Under the pieces are notes generated by a model. The model made no database searches. It was not told the origin of the DNA and saw only the letters and a program-made list of their open reading frames with translations. From contig CAYRRA010000136.1 of NCBI GenBank assembly GCA_964426355.1, forward strand, positions 1 through 12,119: a stretch of DNA of 12,119 bases. Direction: 5' to 3'. Below are positions 6,192-12,119 of the stretch, piece after piece (within the stretch, counting starts at the first letter, position 1; each line of letters begins with the position of its first letter). The stretch is from JAJFTV01 sp964426355. Its GTDB lineage: Bacteria; Chloroflexota; Anaerolineae; Anaerolineales; Anaerolineaceae. Both the position numbers and the translations under genes were made by a program.

Positions 6192-7802
6192 ATGTTAAGC
6201 GCAAGTAAAGAAACCGTCAAAAACATATTGGGACAGATTCCATTTACAGCCGAGCTTTACTGGCTGGTTCGTCAACGCGGAAAACCGCTTCAAAGTCGTT
6301 TTTCGCTAAAAAACTTGCATGAGAATTTACCTGAAATCTTGCAGCAGGCACAGGAACAGCGTCAAAAAGCTGCGCCTGGCAAGAAGATTCTCGTATTTGC
6401 AACGCTGCACTACTGGATTGAACATGCGGCTTTGCTGGGGCTGGCTTTGGCGGCTCGCGGGCATAAAATGACATTGGGGTATTTACCCTATGCCGATTGG
6501 CGCGCGCCGATCAACCGTTTTGACCTGCGGCGGCAAAACGCCTACGCACGCAAGGTTCTGGGTGGCGCTTCAGGGCTGCTGGAGCCGGTTACTTTTATGA
6601 ACCTCCATCCGAGCTATAAACCCTTGTCTGAACCACTGCAAGAAATTGCAGAAGCGGTATCTGAGTATGACGCACAATACACCCTTCAAAATGAAGAAGT
6701 GGATATTGAAAGCGACATCTATCAACTGCGGCTGGAGAGAAATTCTGCAGTGGTGCGTTATGCCTACCTGTGGCTGCGTTCTAACCGCCCGGATGTAGTC
6801 ATTGTTCCAAATGGCACGATTCAGGAATTTGGTGCGGTTTATCGCGTCGCCAGGCTGCTGGATATCCCCACCGTTACTTATGAATTCGGCGATCAACGCA
6901 AGCGGATTTGGCTTGCGCAAAACGCAGAGGTGATGCGCCAGGAGACGGAGGACCTGTGGAACACCCGCAAGGAACTTCCGTTGAGCGAAGAACAAATGGA
7001 ACGCCTGCGTTCGTTGTTCGCAGCCCGGCAGCGAGCCGACTTGTGGGAGAATTTCGCTCGCCGCTGGCAGGACCGCCCCGCGCAGGGTGGGGCGCAGGCT
7101 CGGGTTGAGTTGGGTCTGGACAATCGCCCGGTGGTTCTTCTGGCGACCAATGTGCTGGGCGACAGCCTGACATTGGGCAGGCAGGTCTTTAGCGAAAGCA
7201 TGGCGGAATGGATTTCACGCACTGTGCAGTATTTTGCCGGTCGTCCGGATGTGCAATTGGTGATTCGCATTCACCCCGGCGAGGTGCTGACGCATGGTTT
7301 GTCGATGGAAAATGTGGTTCGCAACGTGCTGCCCCAACTTCCCGACCATATTCGCCTGATCGGACCGCAGGAAAAGGTGAACACGTATGACCTGGTGGAA
7401 GTGGCTGATGTTGGCTTGGTGTACACCACGACGGTGGGCTTGGAAATGGCATTACAGGGACTGCCGGTGATTGTTGCCGGACAAACCCATTATCGCGAGC
7501 GCGGCTTTACGCTGGACCCGGATTCGTGGGTGCGTTATTACAAAATCATTGGCAGTGTATTGGAAAACCCGCAAGAATATCGCCTGAGCGATCACCAGGT
7601 CGACCTGGCATGGCGCTATGCCTATCGTTTCTTCTTTGAGTTCCCGCTTCCTTTCCCCTGGCATCTTGTTCGCCTTTGGGATGATTATAAAGCGATGAAC
7701 CTGAAAGATGTGTTTTCGCCCGAAAATGCAGAACTGTTCGGTCCCACGTTGGATTACCTGGCAGGTGAACCCATGGATTGGACACAGGTCAAGGATATAT
7801 AA
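6192..7802 (+). CDS. Large GT-B-like glycosyltransferase, capsule-synthesis-like
   Basis: This is a 536-residue cytoplasmic protein of uncertain exact family. After a roughly 60-residue N-terminal lead, a first Rossmann-like half starts at KKILVFATLHYWIEHA (64-79) and includes RPDVVIVPNG (199-208). A second half starts at NRPVVLLATN (311-320), with VIRIHPGE (357-364), a helix with DLVEVADVGLVYTTTVGLE (400-418) and GLPVIVAGQTHYRERGF (423-439). The HPGE motif plus 'YTTTVGLE.AL.G.PVIVAG..HYR..GF' strongly recalls capsule polysaccharide biosynthesis proteins (PF05159-like) and related GT-B transferases. The donor and acceptor cannot be read from sequence. ATG 6192 lies one base after the wzt stop with GAGAG eight bases upstream, and its own stop directly abuts the methyltransferase ATG. 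Its place beside wzm/wzt implies a role in chain assembly or initiation. Confidence 0.75.
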   Translation: MLSASKETVKNILGQIPFTAELYWLVRQRGKPLQSRFSLKNLHENLPEILQQAQEQRQKAAPGKKILVFATLHYWIEHAALLGLALAARGHKMTLGYLPYADWRAPINRFDLRRQNAYARKVLGGASGLLEPVTFMNLHPSYKPLSEPLQEIAEAVSEYDAQYTLQNEEVDIESDIYQLRLERNSAVVRYAYLWLRSNRPDVVIVPNGTIQEFGAVYRVARLLDIPTVTYEFGDQRKRIWLAQNAEVMRQETEDLWNTRKELPLSEEQMERLRSLFAARQRADLWENFARRWQDRPAQGGAQARVELGLDNRPVVLLATNVLGDSLTLGRQVFSESMAEWISRTVQYFAGRPDVQLVIRIHPGEVLTHGLSMENVVRNVLPQLPDHIRLIGPQEKVNTYDLVEVADVGLVYTTTVGLEMALQGLPVIVAGQTHYRERGFTLDPDSWVRYYKIIGSVLENPQEYRLSDHQVDLAWRYAYRFFFEFPLPFPWHLVRLWDDYKAMNLKDVFSPENAELFGPTLDYLAGEPMDWTQVKDI

Positions 7803-8702
7803 ATGGAGTCGTCAACCAAGCAGGCAGTCAGGCAGTTTTATGATCGGGTAGGCTGGCAGGAGGTGAGTGAAGGGGTGTATCAGAATGCCAGTTATGAAGA
7901 CTTGCGCCCGGTTTCTCGGTCCTACATTCACCGCTGCCATTTAAAGGTCAGGCGATTCTTGCCTGAAAGCGGGCGGTTACTACTGGATGCCGGTTCTGGA
8001 CCTATTCAGTATCCGGAGTATCTGACCTACTCAGAAAATTATCACAGGCGCGTCTGCGTTGATATATCCATCGTTGCGCTCCAGGAAGCCCGCAAACGGA
8101 TCAACGAGCATGGCTGGTTTGTCGTGGCGGATGTGGCTAATATGCCATTCTGCAACGAGGTGTTTGACGGTATTGTGTCATTGCACACCTTACATCATGT
8201 TTCCGTCACCGATCAGGAAAAGAGCTACCATGAATTTCACCGTTTGATGAAGCCGGGCAAATCGGCGGTGGTGGTGAACGGTTGGTCTGAATCGCCGCTG
8301 ATGCATGCGTTTATGCCGTTGGTGCTTTTGTCCGAGCGGGTGAAAAGGCGGCTGTCCCGTGCTGCTCAAAAACCGGTTGCGGCGAACCCTGCTCCATCCA
8401 TAACAGAGAAGACTTCTGCTGAAGAGGTAACCCCGACCGGTACATTTGTGGAGAAATTGAACGCCCGGCGACTGCGAGAGATGTTGAGCGGTATGGAGGT
8501 TGAGATTCGCTGCTGGAGAAGTGTGAGCGTGCGTTTCTTGCGGGCTTTAATCCACCCGGTTTTACTAGGCAGGTTGTGGTTGGGTTTGTTATACGTGCTG
8601 GAAGAAGTTTTCCCGCGTTTTTTTGGCGAGCAAGGTCAATACCCGCTGGTGGTGATGCGGAAGCATGAGACCAAACAAAACGAAAGAGAGATCATGAAAT
8701 GA
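7803..8702 (+). CDS. Class I SAM-dependent methyltransferase
   Basis: This is a 299-residue predicted methyltransferase. Motif I LLLDAGSGPIQ is at 59-69, the acidic residue ending the second strand is Asp87 (CVDIS), and VVADVANMPF at 107-116 and FDGIVSLHTLHHV at 121-133 complete a Methyltransf_11-type core. The part after about residue 165 is not standard: it has a hydrophobic/basic stretch (165-190), a Pro/Ala/Thr-rich linker (190-213) and a second hydrophobic stretch (247-266) that could lie along the membrane. The ATG immediately follows the preceding stop and AAGGA is seven bases upstream. Its TGA overlaps the next ATG as ATGA. Given the neighbouring Wzt with a glycan-recognition domain, O-methylation of a sugar in the chain is the likely role; acceptor and position are unknown. 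Confidence 0.85.
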   Translation: MESSTKQAVRQFYDRVGWQEVSEGVYQNASYEDLRPVSRSYIHRCHLKVRRFLPESGRLLLDAGSGPIQYPEYLTYSENYHRRVCVDISIVALQEARKRINEHGWFVVADVANMPFCNEVFDGIVSLHTLHHVSVTDQEKSYHEFHRLMKPGKSAVVVNGWSESPLMHAFMPLVLLSERVKRRLSRAAQKPVAANPAPSITEKTSAEEVTPTGTFVEKLNARRLREMLSGMEVEIRCWRSVSVRFLRALIHPVLLGRLWLGLLYVLEEVFPRFFGEQGQYPLVVMRKHETKQNEREIMK

Positions 8703-9562
8703 CCATGGATTGGAAGAATAAAGTTGTTTTAGTAACCGGCGGTACCGGTTCATTTGGAAAAAAGTTCATTGAGATCATGCTAAAGGAGTATCAGCCGGCT
8801 AAAATTATTGTGTACAGCCGTGATGAATTGAAACAGCATGAAATGCAGGGTGCCGGCTTCGAACACCCCTCGCTGCGCTATTTTATCGGCGATGTGCGCG
8901 ATAAAGAACGTTTGCGCAGGGCTTTTAATGGCGTCGATATCGTTGTTCATGCGGCTGCGCTGAAACAGGTGCCTGCCTGCGAATATAACCCGATGGAAGC
9001 GATCAAGACCAACATCCTCGGCAGCAGCAATATCATCGATGCCGCTTTAGATGCTGGTGTTTCGCGCGTGCTGGCATTGAGCACCGATAAAGCAGTTAAC
9101 CCGGTGAACCTGTACGGGGCGACCAAACTGGCGGCTGAAAAGTTGTTTGTGCAGAGCAATGCCTATGCCGGGGGAAGCAAGACCCGCTTTAGCTGTGTGC
9201 GTTATGGCAATGTGGTTGGAAGCCGCGGCAGCGTAGTGCCCGTGTTTTTGAAACAGCGCGAAACCGGTTCGGTGACCATCACCGATGAACGCATGACGCG
9301 TTTCTGGATCTCGCTTGAGCAGGGCGTTCGTTTTGTGGTGCGCTGCATTGAGCAGATGGAAGGCGGCGAGGTGTTCGTTCCGAAAATACCGAGCATGAAG
9401 GTGATTGACCTGGCGAAAGCGGTTGCACCGGAAAGCGAAATATCCATCATNNNNNNNNNNNNNNNNNNNNNNNNNNNNNNNNNNNNNNNNNNNNNNNNNN
9501 NNNNNNNNNNNNNNNNNNNNNNNNNNNNNNNNNNNNNNNNNNNNNNNNNNAAGCTTGCATGA
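8699..9562 (+). CDS. pseB: PseB-like UDP-GlcNAc 4,6-dehydratase, interrupted by assembly gap
   Basis: About 250 N-terminal residues are readable before the N run. TGGTGSFG (13-20) binds NADP; GDVRDKERL (64-72) and HAAALKQVP (84-92) are family motifs. Thr129-Asp130-Lys131 and Tyr139/Lys143 (NLYGATK) are the catalytic set, equivalent to the Asp132-Lys133-Tyr141 that I recall for H. pylori FlaA1/PseB. The wording 'NPVNLYGATKLAAEKLFV' favours PseB over the CapE/FnlA relatives. PseB turns UDP-GlcNAc into the 4-keto-6-deoxy-L-arabino sugar that begins pseudaminic acid synthesis. About 75-95 C-terminal residues are missing. The last bases after the gap (Lys-Leu-Ala-stop, 9551-9562) are in frame only if the gap length is a multiple of three plus the stated 100, and this is unverified. 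ATG 8699 overlaps the previous stop; ATG 8705 is an alternative start. Confidence 0.88.
   Translation: MTMDWKNKVVLVTGGTGSFGKKFIEIMLKEYQPAKIIVYSRDELKQHEMQGAGFEHPSLRYFIGDVRDKERLRRAFNGVDIVVHAAALKQVPACEYNPMEAIKTNILGSSNIIDAALDAGVSRVLALSTDKAVNPVNLYGATKLAAEKLFVQSNAYAGGSKTRFSCVRYGNVVGSRGSVVPVFLKQRETGSVTITDERMTRFWISLEQGVRFVVRCIEQMEGGEVFVPKIPSMKVIDLAKAVAPESEISIXXXXXXXXXXXXXXXXXXXXXXXXXXXXXXXXXXKLA
9451..9550. other. Assembly gap of exactly 100 N
   Basis: All 100 bases are N, the usual placeholder for a scaffold gap of unknown length. The gap falls inside the pseB-like gene, and the missing C-terminal part of that enzyme would normally need more than 200 bases. The true sequence is therefore probably longer than shown and could include additional genes. 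Confidence 0.97.
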
Positions 9563-10482
9563 GAATCCTGGTCACCGGCGTCAGTGGTCTGCTGGGGATT
9601 AATTTCTCCCTGTTAATGGCAGGAGAGCATTCTGTGTACGGTGTGTTTCACGAGCATCGTTTGCAAAATACGCCTTTTGTCTCGATCTGCGCCGATTTGA
9701 CCGATGAAAAAGCGGTTGAAAAAGTCCTGCAAGACACGCAGCCGGAAGTGATTATCAATTGTGCTGCCATGGCGAATGTGGATTACTGTGAAGATCATCC
9801 ACAAGCGGCGAAACGGATCAACACCGATATGCCGCGCCTGCTGGCAAAAGCAGCATACCGATCCGGGATACAGCTGGTGCATATCTCCACCGATGCGGTT
9901 TTCGATGGGCAGCGCGGCGGTTATACAGAGAACGATGTACCCAATCCCGGCAGTGTTTATGCGCGTACGAAATATGAAGCTGAACAGCATGTGATGCAAG
10001 AAAATCCGCAGGCGTTGATTGCCAGGGTGAATTTTTTCGGATGCAGCCTGACCGGGAAACGCAGCCTTGCGGAATGGTTCTATCAGAACCTGTCGGCAGG
10101 GGTGCGCATCATGGGGTTCACCGATATGTTTTATTGTCCCTTATATGTGGAGAACCTGGCAGCTATCCTCTGGCGAATGGTGGAGAAAGGTCTTTCGGGT
10201 ATTTATCACGTGGTCAGCTCGGAATGTTTGAGCAAGTATGATTTTGGCATCAGGCTGGCAGAACAGTTTGGGCTGGATGGAGGGCTGATCCAACCCACCT
10301 CATGGCAGAATGCCGGATTGCGTGCCAACCGCTCTCCTAATTTGTGCCTGGATACAGGTAAAACCCAGGATGCTCTGGGCGAACTCTTACCCGGGCAGGT
10401 AGAAGGGTTAAGAGCTTTCCACCAAAAAATGATGCAGGGTTTTCCGCAACAGTTGTTGACCTATATGACAGATGTGGAATGA
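9559..10482 (+). CDS. RmlD-like sugar-nucleotide reductase (SDR family)
   Basis: This 307-residue protein has the usual length of RmlD (dTDP-4-dehydrorhamnose reductase) relatives. GVSGLLG (7-13) is the NAD(P) loop, INCAAMANVDYCE (66-78) matches the RmlD 'N.AAYT.VD.AE' motif, STDAVFDG (110-117) carries the catalytic Ser/Thr region and Tyr134-x3-Lys138 completes the active site. The C-terminal NRSPNLCLDTGKT also fits. Family members reduce the 4-keto group of a nucleotide deoxysugar. Between a PseB-like dehydratase and a NeuB-like synthase, its substrate may be the PseB product instead of a dTDP sugar; no RmlA/B/C genes are visible. Its ATG overlaps an ATGA-type stop that may end pseB, though this lies 8 bases from the assembly gap, so the true upstream context is uncertain. 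Confidence 0.82.
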   Translation: MRILVTGVSGLLGINFSLLMAGEHSVYGVFHEHRLQNTPFVSICADLTDEKAVEKVLQDTQPEVIINCAAMANVDYCEDHPQAAKRINTDMPRLLAKAAYRSGIQLVHISTDAVFDGQRGGYTENDVPNPGSVYARTKYEAEQHVMQENPQALIARVNFFGCSLTGKRSLAEWFYQNLSAGVRIMGFTDMFYCPLYVENLAAILWRMVEKGLSGIYHVVSSECLSKYDFGIRLAEQFGLDGGLIQPTSWQNAGLRANRSPNLCLDTGKTQDALGELLPGQVEGLRAFHQKMMQGFPQQLLTYMTDVE

Positions 10483-10497
10483 AATGCTTTTGGTTTC

Positions 10498-10503
10498 AGG
10501 AGG
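10498..10503 (+). promoter_or_regulatory. Ribosome binding site deciding the neuB start
   Basis: A full AGGAGG lies seven bases before ATG 10511, the best ribosome binding site noted in the window. It rules out the earlier in-frame ATGs at 10472 and 10484, whose added residues are not family-like. Confidence 0.85.
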
Positions 10504-10510
10504 TTATCGT

Positions 10511-11578
10511 ATGGAAATAAAAATATGTGAAAGATGGATAGGGGAGAATCACCCCACCTATTTTATCGCTGATATTGGCGCAAACCATGATGGCAGCCTG
10601 GAGCGTGCAAAATACCTGATCCGGCTTGCCAAACAGGCTGGCGCAGATGCAGCAAAATTCCAGAACTTTCGCGCAGCAAAAATTGTCTCGGATTACGGTT
10701 TCAGCACGATGGGAGACAAACAGTCGCATCAATCCAAGTGGAATAAATCGGTCACCGAGGTCTATCAGGATGCTTCCCTGCCATTTGATTGGACGCCTGA
10801 ATTGAAAGCAGTCTGCGATGAAGTGGGCATCCACTATTTCTCCTCTCCCTATGACTTTGAAGCCATCGATTACCTGGATGAATTCATGCCTGCATATAAA
10901 GCCGGTTCCGGCGAGATCACCTGGATCGAGGCTTTGCAGCGCATGGCGTCCAAAGGCAAACCGATTATGATCGCGACGGGCGCTTCCGAGATGGGCGAAG
11001 TGCAAAATGCGGTCAAAGCCGTTCAGGCAATCAACAAACAAATCGTCTTGATGCAGTGCAACACAAATTACACTGCTGATCCTGGAAACTTCGACCATAT
11101 TCACCTGAATGTGTTGAAAACCTATCAGTTGATGTTCCCGGATGTGGTGTTGGGTTTGTCCGACCACACTTCCGGGCATGCGACAGTGCTGGGGGCAGTT
11201 GCCTTGGGGGCACGCGTGGTTGAAAAGCATTTCACCGATGATACCTCGCGCGAAGGACCTGACCATCCGTTTGCAATGGATCCCGATGCCTGGGTATTGA
11301 TGGTAGAAAACACACGTCAGCTTGAAAGAGCGATGGGCTCTACCCAAAAATTTGTCACCGGTAGTGAGATGGAAACGGTTGTGGTACAGCGGCGCTGTTT
11401 GCGCGCTGCGCGTGACATTAAAGCTGGAGAGACGTTCACGCGCGAGATGATCGATGTGTTGCGCCCTGCTGTGCCGGGCGCGATTCAGCCTTATGAAGTT
11501 GAGTCAGTCTTGGGCACGAAAGCACTAAAAGAAATCCCGGCGGGGAAAGAATTGCGCTGGACGATGCTGGGAGAGTAG
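10511..11578 (+). CDS. neuB: NeuB-family nonulosonic (sialic) acid synthase
   Basis: This 355-residue enzyme has the normal NeuB length. It condenses phosphoenolpyruvate with a 2-acetamido-hexose to give a nine-carbon sialic-acid-like acid. The TIM-barrel NeuB domain (about 15-270) shows IADIGANHDGSLERAK (19-34), AAKFQ (47-51), SSPYDFEAIDYLD (111-123), YKAGSGE (129-135), LSDHTSGHA (216-224) and EKHFTDD (238-244). His219 and His240 are spaced like the metal-binding His215/His236 of N. meningitidis NeuB. The C-terminal SAF (antifreeze-like) domain spans about 290-352 (RRCLRAARDIKAGETFT at 294-310). Position 21 is Asp where characterised NeuB/LegI/PseI enzymes usually have Glu. The CNTNYT and DDTSREGPDH segments suggest a subfamily distinct from classic PseI. 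The start was chosen from AGGAGG. Which acid (Neu5Ac-, Leg- or Pse-like) is made cannot be told. Confidence 0.9.
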   Translation: MEIKICERWIGENHPTYFIADIGANHDGSLERAKYLIRLAKQAGADAAKFQNFRAAKIVSDYGFSTMGDKQSHQSKWNKSVTEVYQDASLPFDWTPELKAVCDEVGIHYFSSPYDFEAIDYLDEFMPAYKAGSGEITWIEALQRMASKGKPIMIATGASEMGEVQNAVKAVQAINKQIVLMQCNTNYTADPGNFDHIHLNVLKTYQLMFPDVVLGLSDHTSGHATVLGAVALGARVVEKHFTDDTSREGPDHPFAMDPDAWVLMVENTRQLERAMGSTQKFVTGSEMETVVVQRRCLRAARDIKAGETFTREMIDVLRPAVPGAIQPYEVESVLGTKALKEIPAGKELRWTMLGE

Positions 11579-12119
11579 TGCGAATCCTTTACATCACTCG
11601 CGGATATTCTCCGCATGACTACCGTTTTCTTGCTGCATTATCGCAAACGGAACACCAGGTGTTTTATTTACGGCTGGAAAAAACCGGAAGACAGCAAGAA
11701 GACCGCCCCGTTCCGGCTGCTGTGGAACTGGTGCCGTGGAGCGCAGGTCAGAATTCGGTATCCTGGCTGGATTACCCGGTTTTGCGCAATGAACTGCGTA
11801 CCGTGATTAAGAAAATCCAACCTGATCTGATACATGCTGGACCGATTCAGAAGGGTGCGTTTCTAACCGCACTGACGGGTTTTCACCCGCTGGTCAGCAT
11901 GTCGTGGGGTTCGGATATTCTGGTGGATGCTCACCGCAGTTGGATCTGGCGCTGGTCGACTGGGTTCACCTTACGGCACAGCGATGTGCTCATCGGTGAC
12001 TGCCAGGCGGTTTCAGATTCAGCGGTGAATTTTGGTTTTCCGCGTCAGCGCGTCGTCCTTTTCCCCTGGGGTGTTGACCTTGACCAGTTTCATCCCGGAG
12101 ATGAAGATGACCTGCGCCA
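11578..12119 (+). CDS. GT4-family glycosyltransferase, N-terminal part (runs off the window)
   Basis: The frame opens with GTG at 11578, sharing its G with the neuB stop TAG, and stays open for 180 codons to the edge. GGGAG at 11569-11573 is a plausible ribosome binding site. The start VRILYITRGYSPHDYRFLAA is typical of GT-B, GT4 transferases (MKIL.I...Y.PH). Later come IQPDLIHAGPIQKGAFL, MSWGSDIL, an exposed helix before SDVLIGDCQAVSDSAV, and FPWGVDLDQFHPG, which corresponds to the common GT4 'PNGVD..RF.P' linker leading into the donor-binding second domain. That second domain is beyond the window. It probably adds one sugar to the growing glycan on the cytoplasmic side of the membrane; its donor is unknown. 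Confidence 0.85.
   Translation, partial: MRILYITRGYSPHDYRFLAALSQTEHQVFYLRLEKTGRQQEDRPVPAAVELVPWSAGQNSVSWLDYPVLRNELRTVIKKIQPDLIHAGPIQKGAFLTALTGFHPLVSMSWGSDILVDAHRSWIWRWSTGFTLRHSDVLIGDCQAVSDSAVNFGFPRQRVVLFPWGVDLDQFHPGDEDDLR

Noticed and set aside
8699..9562. Reading the pseB-like gene as a complete 287-residue protein
   Set aside because: One third of the missing tail is placeholder N of arbitrary length; the family is normally 325-345 residues.
10496..11347. Minus-strand open frame of 283 codons opposite neuB
   Set aside because: The plus-strand frame encodes a complete NeuB with all motifs; the antisense translation has no recognisable domain.
11615..11806. 63-codon plus-strand frame after neuB
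   Set aside because: It is out of frame with the GT4 gene that starts at GTG 11578 and stays open to the window edge with clear GT4 motifs.

Overview
The window reads as one strand of a bacterial chromosome with moderate base composition. It contains the edge of a cell-surface polysaccharide locus. The AspRS style, the AGGAGG-type ribosome binding sites, an EPS-type MarR-like regulator and the general protein flavour suggest a Chloroflexota bacterium, possibly Anaerolineae. That assignment is from recall, not from a search. A run of exactly 100 N at 9451-9550 shows that this is a scaffolded draft or metagenome assembly.

Layout: (1) bases 1-188 are the last 61 codons of a MacB/FtsX-type ABC permease. 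(2) Bases 189-642 hold no convincing gene, only a -10-like box and a ribosome binding site near the end. (3) aspS (667-2436) encodes a full-length bacterial AspRS. (4) A good sigma70-type promoter at 2484-2511 is flanked by two arms of a perfect 15-bp inverted repeat. It drives a winged-helix regulator (2538-3032) of the kind found at the head of exopolysaccharide clusters. (5) A tightly packed run of co-directional genes follows: a GDP-L-fucose synthase-like enzyme, a Wzm/Wzt polysaccharide ABC exporter with a C-terminal glycan-recognition domain on Wzt, a large GT-B-like glycosyltransferase, a SAM methyltransferase, a PseB-like UDP-GlcNAc 4,6-dehydratase interrupted by the N gap, an RmlD-like sugar reductase, a NeuB-family nonulosonate synthase, and the first 180 codons of a GT4 glycosyltransferase that runs off the right edge. 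Gene junctions from wzm onward are mostly a few bases or 1-4 base overlaps (largest gap 28 bases), so this is very probably one operon.

How the genes fit together: nucleotide-sugar enzymes (fcl-like, pseB-like, rmlD-like, neuB-like) supply a deoxysugar and a sialic-acid-like acid. The glycosyltransferases and methyltransferase assemble and decorate the chain in the cytoplasm, and Wzm/Wzt exports it. The two least routine points are the symmetric operator-like repeat bracketing the regulator's promoter and the PseB + RmlD-like + NeuB combination with no aminotransferase visible. The second could mean an unusual nonulosonic acid, or simply genes hidden in the gap or beyond the window.
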